Source: Straminergon stramineum (Eukaryota; Streptophyta; Bryopsida; Hypnales; Calliergonaceae). Taken from it: DNA of 64,000 nucleotides. The notes under the pieces are model-generated. The model worked only from the letters and a program-made list of their open reading frames with translations. It had not been told where the DNA came from and ran no database searches. The stretch is from positions 23,540,906 through 23,604,905 of the forward strand of contig OY987264.1 of NCBI GenBank assembly GCA_963920665.1, read 5' to 3'. Below, piece by piece: positions 35,551-47,382 of this stretch. Position 1 is the stretch's first letter. Each line of letters begins with the position of its first letter. The position numbers and the translations under genes are program-made.

Positions 35551-36760
35551 ACCAGACACGCCGGTGGATTTCTGCGCTAAAAGATACGGAATACTGTTTT
35601 TTTAGTGAGTATTTTTTAGTGAATATCACTAGTAAACATTGTTTGAACTTTGTAGTGCTATGATAAAAATTTAAAAATCTTCAAATTCAAAAGTTTGTAG
35701 TATTCCCAGTACTACCCCAGACTGCAACAAAAGTCAGTCGACGTTTTTTGCTATCACAACTTTTTCTTTTAAATAATAGTAGCTTTGAGAGGGGTGAAAT
35801 TTGAAGAAAACTTTACATTTATGTGCAAAATCTATTTGGAGTAGATTTACCACATAAAATTCATAGATTAGATGACTTGGGTAAGTTCATTGAACATGCA
35901 ACCACAATAAAACATTTAGTTAAGGAAATTTGAACAGTGTAAAGTATATTAGAAATTAGATTTGCAGGATATATTTTTTGTTATAATAATCTCAAATGCA
36001 TTTAAGATCTCTTTGAAGGACATCACGAACTTGGATATTGCATGACCAAATTCTTCTTGAGGGACAAATGAAAGATTGGGGGGTAATATGATCTCAATAT
36101 TTGACTTGATTTTAAGATAAATGGGAGAATAAGTGATCATTATAGAAAAATAATTTTTCTTTTAATTGATGCTCTAGAATAAAAGTTTTGCCACCCTGAA
36201 AAAAACAAGCAAGTCAAGTTAGTAATAAAGAATGCAAAAACATGGGGAGAAAAATTATTTCTTATGGAATGAATTTTAATCTATATGGGAAACTTTTATT
36301 CATTCCATTTGGACAAGTAAAAATTAAAAAGGGACAATTTACTTCCTAGAGTAATCTCACTATTAGGATTGAGATGTTTCAACTCCATCTTAGAACAATC
36401 TAGTAATTCATTTTTCTTTCCATCTTGGTTTTAATTCTATTTAATAATTTTTTACATGATGAAAAATCCTTTTCTGGAAATTTTATCTAGATTTTCAATT
36501 CAATTCTCCAATAATAATTTTGTTTGATTTATCAATGGGGCAAAAAATAAAGTTTAGAGGATTTAAAGTCGTATGAACTAATAAGCCCTAGATCTACAAA
36601 ACAATGAACAAAAGACCAATGAATGTTTTCTAATACAAAACCAAATTCTAGATTTCAAGAAAGAATTCAAGAGTGTAGCTACAACAAAAATCTAGAAGTG
36701 TAAAGAAATGTATTGTCAAGACGAAGGATCACCTTAGCTTTGATTTTTTTTTATATACTA
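35551..36760. other. AT-rich spacer, nothing recognised
   Basis: No coding or repeat boundary seen. Confidence 0.35.
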
Positions 36761-37351
36761 CTCCCTCCCACTAAAAAACTCTAAATCAAGTAATCTTTGT
36801 GTACTACTAAAAAACTCCATTTAAATTTATTAATTTTGATTGTTTAGCAATTATTCGCCATGGCAAATGACCTTGTTAGGGCAAGTTAAGCAATTAGAGA
36901 ACATTCCTCTCCTAACAAGTTTGACCTTGCCTATACAAGGCACCTTTTACGTGCTTACATCTTTATCATCTTAGACATACATTACTACAAGGTGAGAAAT
37001 TTGTTGTTCAATTTTTTCCACCTTGTGGCCTTAGATGCCTTGGTTGTTGTAGTGATAAGATCATCTATCATCTTCTGCTCGATTTGATGTTGTAATAATT
37101 AAATATTATTAAAGAAACCTAGGTCATGGACATTCATGTCCAGTCTGGCATCATTTGCAATCTATGCTAAAATATGATACTTTCCACATGGATTTTGGGT
37201 GCCGAAAAAATGTTGCCTAGGATAGAGATTTTGCATAGATCTAAGGGATGGATTATGGGTGTTTGAATGCATGTATCACTAGCACAAAGACTAAAAATAG
37301 GATTAATTCCTTGTAGAGAAAAAATTTGGAGTTTTTTAGTGGAATAGAGAG
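36761..37351. mobile_element. Possible Stowaway-like (Tc1/mariner) MITE
   Basis: The left end CTCCCTCCCACTAAAAAACT is preceded by TA. The right end, read in reverse complement, is CTCTCTATTCCACTAAAAAA followed inward by CTCC. The shared CACTAAAAAACTC and the CTCCCTCC start recall Stowaway MITEs. A second copy of the inner word occurs at 36805. The right flank is AATA, not an immediate TA, so the boundary is uncertain. The interior is non-coding. Confidence 0.4.
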
Positions 37352-37562
37352 AATATTATCTATGAAGTTTGTCAAGAAGCTTCTTCTATCTAAGAAGCTT
37401 GTTAAGAGTCTTTCTATTACTTGTAGATTTCTTTGTAAAGAATTTCCTACTAGTTTTCAAAAGTTCTAAGGGAAGTGTTTGTAACATAGTGCAAATAGAA
37501 GCATTTTAGTTTAGTTTTCTTGATCAAATACCACCAAATATATAATATACTATATGGCGGAA

Positions 37563-37580
37563 AAGGGCTTTCAGGCCCTT
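37563..37580. other. Hairpin AAGGGC / GCCCTT
   Basis: A perfect 6-bp stem with six-base loop TTTCAG at the left border of array 3. May mark a repeat boundary. Confidence 0.5.
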
Positions 37581-37583
37581 CTA

Positions 37584-38110
37584 GGGTTAAGTTAAGATCC
37601 AGTACCTCACTGAACTGGAGTAAGTTAAGTTAAGGTATGGATAACCACCAGGCTTCCAGCCCAGTAAGCCGTATTTCTCCACCGAAGTTAACTTCCACCA
37701 TTGATTGACGGATGGGGGTGACGGACTGGGCCGATTGTACCATATCTGAAGTTATTCCCATTTGAAACAAACAATAACTTATTAACTAAACTTAATTCTT
37801 ATCAACGGCAAAGTGGCCGGGGTGAAGACAACTGAAGCCAGGTGCTGACTGGAACGGACGGACTGCAGTGACGGTACATAATTCCTTCCTTACACGTAAG
37901 TTAATGAAAAAACTTCAGATGTTGTCCCCTGCCTGCCCTGAGTGGCGCTTCGGTTCCAACTTTCCATTGGCACCTTCTATTAAAAAATTCAGGGATTCAG
38001 TTGAGGTAGTAATTAATTAAGTTAAGTTAGAGCCCAACTGTCCATCCTCACTGCAAGAGGACTGAAGGGAATGTTAAGTTGTTAATTAATTCATTAATTT
38101 TTAATATTTA
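37584..38110. repeat. Array 3: dispersed odd palindrome TTAA(G/C)TTAA
   Basis: About ten copies or near-copies of TTAAGTTAA or AAGTTAA/TTAACTT in 0.53 kb (near 37585, 37619, 37683, 37749, 37783, 37898, 38017, 38073), spaced 20-120 bp apart in otherwise GC-richer, non-repeated sequence. The same words recur near 53726 and 53837. The nine-base form is palindromic around one central G/C, the same 4+1+4 design as arrays 1 and 2. Confidence 0.55.
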
Positions 38111-38196
38111 ATTTTAAAAACGGTGTGCATTAAACAACAAGGAGGGGGAAACAATCAGTCCGGTTCATGCAGATTATAAGGTAGGAGGCTCGTCAA

Positions 38197-38222
38197 TGGA
38201 CCATCTAATAAGAGATGGTCCA
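38197..38222. other. Hairpin TGGACCATCT / AGATGGTCCA
   Basis: A perfect 10-bp stem with loop AATAAG, lying between array 3 and the ~450-bp tandem repeats. No associated gene. Confidence 0.6.
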
Positions 38223-38280
38223 CCTTTTTCATGTGATTTTTAGGATGGGATTACTTTCAGCTCATTTTTTAGATAAAGAG

Positions 38281-38400
38281 AAATAAATTGTGAGTGTGAC
38301 ACCAATCGTTTTGTATTATTTGAAGCATTTTCGAATTATTTGTGAGTTTTCAAACAAGATGAGTCATAGGTCCCTATTTATGACCCTAGATCTTCTATAA
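38281..38400. repeat. Diverged repeat P, left copy (partner at 46905-47040)
   Basis: Text around TTTGAAGCATTTTCGAATTA matches TTTGGAGCATTTATGAATTA at 46950 with conserved surroundings for over 100 bp (visible alignment, many substitutions). The two copies bracket the 38-47 kb block in direct orientation, 8.6 kb apart, so they could be remnants of LTRs (inference). Confidence 0.45.
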
Positions 38401-38459
38401 TCTATTCACTTGCAACTTTTAGAGAGAAATGGGGAAAGAAAAGAAAATGATTGGCTCTT

Positions 38460-39860
38460 GCAAAAAATAATAATTTTTTTATTGATCCATTTCAATGACT
38501 ATAGAAGGTCCATTTGAAGACCACCTCATGTTCATTTCCAATGACTCTATATAGGTGGTTCTTGTGGGTGGTTGATTCCTACCTTTGGAATGAAGTAAAT
38601 ACAACCGGGTTCTTGTGTTGTCAAGTTGTTCTATGGGTGTCTATATGTGAAATCCAAATATGCTTTCCAAGCTATGGATCTTTAGTATAAAAGTTCTACT
38701 TTGAATTCCCTCATTGATAACTTAATCCACTTCAAACAAATTAATAACTGGCTTTGGCCTTGGGATTTATCTCCCAAATTAGGCCCACAAAGCATAAATC
38801 AATAAAGGACACTAAGTAGATCAAATTGTAGGGATTTTTAATACCCTTTCCAAAATGATAAAGGATTCTCAGATCTAACTTTCCTATGACAAGATAATTG
38901 CGGATGAAGTTTGGATTCCTATATAATGGTTAAAACTTCATAAGTCGTTTGCTTCTATGCTAACTATCGAAATTCACTTTTAGTTTTTAAGTTGTTTCCT
39001 ATTTTTAATCTTCTTCCTAAGTTTTGAAATCCACTTGGCTTGGTGTGAGCGCCAATTTACCCCAAGTTTGGGGGTTTGACTAAATGAATCCTACTTTGGG
39101 ATGTCTAAGAGTAGTCCATTGTACCTTCCAAGCAATGGATCTTTTTCTAAGTGCCTAAATGTGCCCAAATGAGCAAGAATCACTCAATATATATGCAATA
39201 ATAGTAGTTGGCCGAATGAATGAGGCTGATGTGGTTTTTGGTGTTGCTTACGTCAAGGAGGAACTAACCTCAAATCCTTCTAGAGAATTCCTTGCCTTTT
39301 CTAAAAACCTAAAATTCGACCCTATCTAACTTTCCTAGCCAAAATAATCAGCAGATGAAGTTTGATCACTACTTAGTTCATCAAACTTCATCCATGATTT
39401 GAGTCTAGCTCCCTAATTCAAAATGACTTGAAATTTCTTGGAGTTGTTCAAAAGACTTATCCCTATTTAATCCTAGAGTCTAGTCCTAATTGGAAACTTC
39501 TATGAACTTCTCATCCAAACCTAAGCTAAACTTCATCCTTCTTTATCTTCTTGGATTTTCGGGATTTTTTTTCTAATTGAGAGGGTCCTATGAGCTTTAC
39601 TTAACTTCTCCTACAAGCCTAGAGTCCTAATTTTTTCACTTAACTTCTACTTTCTAGATTTGTGATCGGTTTCCTTTAATGTATGGGGTTTGGGTTAACC
39701 TCCACCTATTTACTATTTTTTCCTTGTAACCCCTAACTATAGCTTTCTAGATTGGTAAGACACTTGCTAATCTGACATTCCAACTAAAAGTTCTTGATGG
39801 ATGAAATTTGATTGCTAGTCGGCACTTAAAACTTCATCCTCTAATTCCTCTTAATCTACA
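38460..39860 (+). repeat. ~450-bp tandem repeat, three diverged units
   Basis: Each unit carries an inverted word pair, GGATGAAGTTTG and AAACTTCATCC separated by 18-25 bases, starting at 38902, 39353 and 39799 (spacing 451 and 446). Further collinear matches are ATCTAACTTTCCTA before the first two pairs and TTCCAAGC(A/T)ATGGATCTT at ~38670 and ~39130. A fourth, isolated match lies at 42896. No protein is encoded. Confidence 0.6.
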
Positions 39861-40669
39861 ATTTGGAAGTGGCCCAACTTCCCTCATATTTACTTACTAG
39901 ACTAATGAAGGACGCGTCATCATCCCTTAGGTTTTGAACTACTCCTTATGTTTGGAATCTTGATGTGCACCTAATTTTAATCTAATGGTCGAGGTAAAGT
40001 AAGGAGATTTCCCTTCTATCTTACCTCCCTCAATCTTTCCGTATCTAACCTCAAGTAGCCTTCATCTTTTCACCATTCCTTCCACCTCTCGGGCTAACCT
40101 CCCACACACTTGGCCTCCTCACTTACTTGTTGTTTGTTTATTTCTTGGGAGATGGGGAGTTGGCTTCCCTACTTCGACGTCAAGTGAGAAGTGGGTAGAG
40201 TTCTATCCTTATTTGGATTTCCTCTTGTCCCGACCTCTTCTTCCCGCCCCTCTTTACACCTCCCTTATAAGATTTCTCACTGTTGGATCCCAATTTCCCT
40301 CTATTGGACCCCTCCCAATGCACCTAGCCCTCCCCTCCCTAACTATGCCAGTGCCCTCCCCGATGGTCCCCGTACTCTACCTTGTTGTACTCAACCCTCC
40401 TTGACGGTATTTGGACTCCTCCTTGATACCCAACCTGCCTTGATTGGGGGTGGGCTAGAGTGTTGGAGGTTGGAGGATGGGAGTTCGGGTGTTGGAATAA
40501 CTTTTTTTTGGGCCAGTTGCTAATATATTGCTAATGCTCTTGAGGGCCTTTGAGACTAGGAGGAAGGAAATTTCTTCCAAAGGTTAGGGGGTACATTTGA
40601 CTATACATGAGTGTCCAAGGGTATTCCCTTGCCCTTCCACTAGTCACTTTAGGACTAACTTAAACTTCC

Positions 40670-42600
40670 ACTACTTATTCTTTTGGGGGCTAAACTTTGT
40701 TTGTTCCCAAAGGCATTTTAGGAACTAAACTTTGTATGAAAAGACTACGGGGAATTAAGGTTTACCCCCAAAGGGACCTTAACACACAACTAAGACTCTT
40801 TCATCCCTAAAGGGTTCAAAGCTTCATCATGGTTTCTAATTTTAACATACAACTAAGACTCTTCGATCCCTTTGGGGGTTCAAAACTTCGTTGTAGCAAT
40901 GGGACCTACCAACCTCTACATATACTTGGCTCACTTATACGGACCACCACGTTAGTATCAAGGGGCAAAGGGCACTTAAAGGCCAAGGATTAGTGCCATG
41001 GGGGGTAGCACAATGACAATCTCAAGCTAAAGGCCCCCCAAAGCGGCATTGCCAAGTCATATGGGGGGTGGGGGTTGCTCTAGGGTTACCGCAAGACAAG
41101 ATACGAAGGGGCCAAAGAATCCTTCAAAATATACAAGAACCCACAAAGACCTCACGAAGCTTGAAAAAGAACAACAACAGACAAAAAGTGCCCAAAAAAC
41201 ATTGTTCCAAAGCTTGTGGCTTAAAATGTCACAATTCTAACATAAGTTGGATTCAATGGATCTAAATACAACAAATGGGGGTGGTGAGAGAGGAGAAGGG
41301 GTGCCCTTTTTATACTCTTTCCTAGGCACCCACCTCCTCTCATTCATCTAAGGTGACCCTATTATTTTGGATTTTCATCCTCATCCTCAAGGGTTTTCAC
41401 TTCTATGATGGTTTGTAAACCTAACTTTTAGAAATTGACTCCAAATTACAAACAGATTGTGCCATTGGCTTTAGAAGTCTATTTTTAGGCATTGAGAGTC
41501 CCCTCCCCTTTCCTAACACCAAAAGCTCAACGAAACCTAGCGCCAACTTAATGCCGAAACTGGGTTAAAATCCAACTTTTGGAGTTTGAATTTTTTGGCA
41601 AAAGTAACTAGCCTAGGCTCTTAAATAGGTATGGAGGAGTAAGAAAAGACCTATCTTTGACCTCATTCCGCTTCCTTATGCTCCTATTCCTCTGGTCAAC
41701 TCCGTAATAATCTTTAATTTATATTAGTTGTCAAGGAATCTTGCAGGTTTGGGTACTTCTAACTATTAGAATGTCTTGAAACTTGTTGAGGAGTCTTATT
41801 AACATATTAGAAGATAGTTGAATTTTTAATGAGATTTTATCACCACCTAAGTAATTTCTAGGAATTTCCCATCATAGATTTATGTAATTGACTGTCTGGA
41901 AAGGCATCTTCTAACTATTAGAAAAGTCTAAAATTGTTTTTGGAACCTCTCATGGATTCCTAAAACATATGTGTAGGCTCATATTCTTACTCTACACATT
42001 GGCCTAGGGGGGATAAAATCCACCCCCTCATTTAATTATCAGTGGCCAAAGAATCTTTTACATTGGAGGAAATCTTGAGGAAGCAACTTTGTTGTTGAGT
42101 CCGGGGCGTGATTTTAACCCAAAGTCACCCTCCTTTGGCTATAGATTCCTCTACAATTCTATCCTGGTATTTGTAATATTTGTAAGCCACAATTGAGGTT
42201 CTACTATTTTGTCAACAAAATGAAGAAACTGGAACCTATCTCTGGGAACTGACCTAAATGCTCGAGGGGGTTCTCTTGACCAATATTAGCATAGAGATGT
42301 CTTTCCTATGCGGAGTTTGAGTTAGATGGCTATGATCCACCATTTTACCAGGATTAGTTGGATTTTCACCTATGCACAAGTAGTGGTTTAGGGCATTCTA
42401 GCTATAATATTCTAATTCTAGACCAAATACTACATTGGTATGTAACACATCTATTTTGGTTCTACACTCTTTTGGGGGCTTTTTGTATATAAAACTACAC
42501 TCAAAATTTAAAAAGACGAAGAAAAAAAATTGAGTCTTTGATGATATATTGGGGGCTCACACTTGGTCAACTTTGATTGACTTTCATCCAAATCCATGTC
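40670..42600 (+). repeat. Diverged direct repeat Q, copy 1
   Basis: Collinear with 44630-46720. Anchors: ACAGATTGTGCCATTGG at 41453 versus ACGGATTGTGCCATTG at 45531; GAGATTTTATCACCACC near 41830 versus GGGATTTTATTGCTACC near 45910; GGGGGCTCACA at 42551 versus GGGGCTCACA at 46695. Substitutions and indels are many, so the duplication is old. No open frame survives. Confidence 0.6.
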
Positions 42601-44055
42601 AACCTTCATCAATTCTTCATCCTACTCTAACTTCTTCAATATTAACCTAATTCCTAGGGTTAAGGTAGTTTTGGAACCTTGAAATTATGCCCTAAAAATT
42701 TCCAACCCTAACTTGTTTCTCAGATTCTTTGAAAAGATTTCTTCTAATCCCCTATTGTTCTAACTACGTCTTTAATTTTTAATACTACTTGCTATTTTTG
42801 GATCTAAGTAAATTTAAAGTAAAGTCACTAGGATTACCTTTTGGAAAAGGCCAAACACTTATACTTTTGACTTTACTAATAAAAGTTATTCATGGATGAA
42901 GTTTGACTGGTCACCGGTTCATTGAACTTCATCTATCAATTTCTTCTACCTTTTACTTTTGAAATTCATTTTTTCTTTAACTTTTGACTTCTGATTCTAC
43001 TCTAGATTCTAAGATTTAAAAAAAATTATTTTGGATGACTTCCTAATTTTCATCCATCTTTCTAACTACTTCTCATCTGAGCATAACTTTTGGATTTTTT
43101 GTCTATTTTTTATGTTTAATGAATTTTTGGAAAGCTACCAATTTTTTCTAACTACTTTTCTAAGTAAACCCTAATTTTCTAATAGCTCTAATGGTCTGAA
43201 TCTTGTTCTTAACTCCTAACACTAATGTCTAACACTAATCTAATTCTTTTTGGATAAATTGGACAAAGGCAAATGTTTTACACACTTACCTTGAAATCCA
43301 TAACTTGCAAATTCACGTTGTCATGCATCACAATTGTATTGTTCTAGCATACTCTTTCCACTTCCATTTTATGTTGGGTTTTTGAGTTGTTGGTGAAGTA
43401 GATAGTTCGGGAAAGAGGTTAAAGACTCTCTCTAGCTCATCCCAACTCTTTTCTCATTCTTTTCCTTCTTTCTAATTTTCTCCTTTTCTTTCTAGATACT
43501 TTTTGTAAATGAAATCCTATCAAATCAAATCTCTAAATTCCTTGATAATTTATCAAGAAACAAACAAATGCTTGAAGACAAATGGTTTTGACTTCTACTA
43601 ACTACTAACAACTAGTAATTTCTAGTTTCTAAATAGTCAACTTATTCTCTCTTTTTGTCTTGTCTTCTAATGTCAACCCTTGTTTAAAGGTTCAAAATAT
43701 TCTCTAAGAGTGTTTTGCACTCAACTTTAAAGCTTCTCTCCTCTCTTGACTACTTGTTGTCAATATCAAACCAATTGGTTTAATTTCATTCAGTTGCTAA
43801 TTCAATGCTTAGTAAGAGAGAGATAGTGTGAAAGTTTCAATTCAGAGTGATATAGCAAGGTTTGCAATTGCTTCACAATGATCCAACACTACTTAACTTG
43901 GTTCTAAGAATTTGATCGATTGAAGTAGCCTTGTTGACTTGGATAAAGCTCTAGATGTGCAAATCAACCTTGGTATGGCTTATGGCCTTCTTTCCTTTGA
44001 TTTTGGAATTCTCAATTTTTTTGGTCATTTCTCTCCCTCTCTCCACTATTTGATT
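42601..44055. other. AT-rich stretch between the Q copies
   Basis: Contains an isolated match to the ~450-bp tandem unit at 42896. Nothing coding. Confidence 0.4.
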
Positions 44056-44255
44056 TTGGAAAAAGAATTCCAAACTATACTTTATTCAACAAAGCCTTGT
44101 ATTTCATTCTCTGGTTTTGAAATAAAGGAAAATATTCCTTGTCTACTCTGTGGTTTCAAATAAAGGGTTCCAACTATGTTCTATCAAACAAATGACTCTA
44201 CTTTAATCTCTGATTTTTGAATCAAGGAAAATATTCTTTGTCTTAGACGATTTCA
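44056..44255 (+). repeat. Two tandem ~100-bp units
   Basis: The order of words TTCCAA(A)CTAT, TCTCTG(G/A)TTTT and GGAAAATATTC(C/T)TTGTC occurs twice, about 100 bp apart (for example 44128 and 44227). Confidence 0.6.
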
Positions 44256-44629
44256 AAGCTACAGGCTTGAAATTCCAAGACAATGATAAAAAAAAACCAA
44301 AATTTTGGGACCCAAAGGTATCACCCTAATTTTTTGTCATTTCTTGTATGATGTATGTGATAAATCAAGCAACTAGCATGTCAACCTATCGACCTGCCAT
44401 AGTAGCTCTACCAAATAGCTTGGCCATCTTGTTGAGCCTCAGTGTTGGCTAGGCCTTTGGCTGCCCATTGGACCTTGGCTCATAGTGCTAAATTTTGGTT
44501 TCCCTAACCTCTAGCTCTGTCTAGGTCCCTTGGCTATTGCTTGCCAATTTTTGGCTTTTAAACTCTAAAATTTTAGGACAAATAACAGACTATGGGAATT
44601 CCTCTTGGAATTTCCCCACAAATACTATA

Positions 44630-46720
44630 ATAAAACTTATTCCATGAACAAAGCTTCATAGTCTCGGGGGTTAAGGCCTAGAACTTGGACAAATTTTTGA
44701 CAAAGGTTGGTTAGTAGAACGATAAATTGAACTAGGCAAAGTCAAAGCTTCGTTGTATGATGCATTAGCACCACACTAAGGCCCCCTTTGGACTCAACAC
44801 TTAGTATGGGACTTTGAGAATTTTGGAGCCAACCCAAAACTTCTCTAAATAGTTTTGACACCACACTTGGACCACGTATTCCCACGTCAAGGCTCTAGGA
44901 GGATTTTCACAAATCAATGGTAGGAAATCCCCCACAAAAAGCTAAGTGGAATAATTGTTCGTAGACAAAGCACTTAAAAGGAAAAACCACAACAAACCTA
45001 CAAATTGTTAGCAACAAGACTTGTAGGGGGGTTTCTCCAAAAGATGGGAAATTCCACACAATAAGCTTGCTTGTGATGGTTAGTACATAAAATGGACTTA
45101 AAACACAACAAAATACTTCAATGTTAGTAGAAAAAGACTTCAACATATAATGATTAGCAAGTGTTTCAAAGGGACCCCAACGTCCTTTGAAATAGGCTCA
45201 AGAATACATAAAATTGAAAAAAGATCAAGGAGCAAAGCTCCAAATGCAATCCAAACAAGGTTTTTGGCAAAATTGACAAAAATCAAATGATGATGCCACG
45301 GTTTGGCTAGTTATAAAGCAAGTGTGAAAGGCCTCGAGTTGGCCCAAACATGAAAATGAAGAAAGGGGTGCAAACTGAAAGGAGGGGAGGCCTTTTATAC
45401 ATTTCCAAGGCCTCCTCCCCTCTCAAATTACGTAACAAACTATTCCTAGGAAAAACTAAAAATTAGCTTTTAAACTTCTACCCTACTACTATGACTGCTC
45501 TAACTTTAGCAGAAATGCTCCAAACGCCAAACGGATTGTGCCATTGTCTTCAAAAGACCCAAATTAGATTGCACTTCCCTCTGCCTCCTATTCCCAAGGC
45601 CATTTCGCAAGCAAAAGCTAAGATTTGCAAAGCAATGAAAAAGGTCAAAAACTCAAAACTTAGAGTTTGATTTTTCTCCAAGTTTTGACTAGCTGAGGTA
45701 GTTTAGGAGGTTCAAGAAGGTAAGAAAAGAGTCCTAGTTGACTTCAATTAGACATCATATGCTTCAAATATATTGTCAACTCATCGAGAATTTGGGAATT
45801 CTATTAAAAGTCATTGTTGTCGCCGATTTTGGTACTTTTCAGTGTCAAAACATCTTGAAATTTTGCGGGTCTCTTATTTATGTTACAACACTCTATCCTA
45901 ATTTTTAGTGGGATTTTATTGCTACCTTGGTAATTTCTATGAATTTCCAAATGCCGATAAATGTGTTTGACTTTCTATGGAGTCATCTTCTACAATCCAA
46001 AAAATTATGCAACTTTTTGAGTAGCTTCTAGAAAGCCCCCAAATGATAAGTGCAAATTTCCAAGTCTATTTTTGCACTTTATGATAAAGACATCAAAATA
46101 ACACCTATTGAATTCATTCCTCCGGGGAGGAATCATTCCCATACTAGGGAATCTTCACGAACCAACTTTGTCATTGTGCTCTTGGTGTATTGTTAAGCTT
46201 TAAACACCTCTCTCCATCCATCGGTTGCACAATTATCAAACTTTTGGATTTCACCTACAAGAACTAAACAATGACTTTTTCAATTATTTGTAAATTGGAT
46301 GGCAATCTCTATGTGGGTCACCTACATGTATTTGTAGGACTTAGGGAACCAATTCCCACCTTGACTCTCTAACTCCTATAATTTGATTCTCTATCGCCAT
46401 TTTCTATAGGTTTGGTCCACTATAATCCAAATTAGGTGTTTTTACCTATTCCTGCCAACGGGGCTTAAACTACTCCAAAGCCCCTAATTGCTATCCTAGA
46501 TGCTTGATTTGGACATTGGAACTTAGAAAAAAAAGTGTTTAAGGCACTTTCCAAACTTTTGGAACTAACACATCACATTTGCAGGGACTTCTACCAAACA
46601 CATTGTGAATATTCTTTTTTAGTCTTTTTGACTATAAATGATACTACTTATGAGCAAAAAGTGAAAAAAACCCCGAGACCTAGGTATTAACTACGGGGCT
46701 CACAGTTTTGAATGCCCACT
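44630..46720 (+). repeat. Diverged direct repeat Q, copy 2
   Basis: Second copy of the repeat described for 40670-42600, at an offset of about 4.08-4.14 kb. The internal palindromic text GGAGGCCTTTTATAC … AAGGCCTCCTCC (~45386-45418) corresponds to a similar inverted pair near 41300 in copy 1, so the structure was conserved while the sequence drifted. Confidence 0.6.
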
Positions 46721-46904
46721 TGCTTTCAAAACCTCCTACCTAACAACTCGGGGGTAAGTTGTTAAACTAACATACTTGTCAGTGTACACCTAGATATAGA
46801 TTGTTGAGTAAGGGAGTGTGCTTATAAATTGTCCCTTTAAGGACTCTTGAGCCTTTTTTCTTTTTTCCAAATGCCTGAAAATATTTTATTTTATTTTTTC
46901 ACTT

Positions 46905-47040
46905 GAAGAAAAATTAATGCGGAATCTAACACAAGTGGTCTTATATTTTTTGGAGCATTTATGAATTACTTATGAATTTCCAAAGAATTTTGGGGTAGGC
47001 AACTATTCTTGATCATAGGCCTTGCAAAACCCACACACAT
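46905..47040. repeat. Diverged repeat P, right copy
   Basis: Partner of 38281-38400, in the same orientation. It directly precedes array 2. Confidence 0.45.
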
Positions 47041-47382
47041 GCAATTTGAACAAATATATGGCTTGACCAAAAACAATCACTAGGGCATTCAAAAAACAAT
47101 ACACAAGGTTTCTGAATGCAACCATTACTAAACTTAAGTGAACCTGTAGATAAGCTTAGATCCTATTCGGAAATAATAAAGCTAATAGTATAGTTCGTTC
47201 CTAGGGAGGCAATTTTAAATAGGGATGTTTCTAACTTAAAAATTAATAGATAAATAGCCAAAAAACAACCACCAAAAGCAGAGAAAATACTTCCAACTAG
47301 GAGTAATTTAAAACCTCACCATTATAAACTAATTACTAGATTCCTTCACTCCCCTCTTAATGGCCACAAGGGTAAAGTAATT

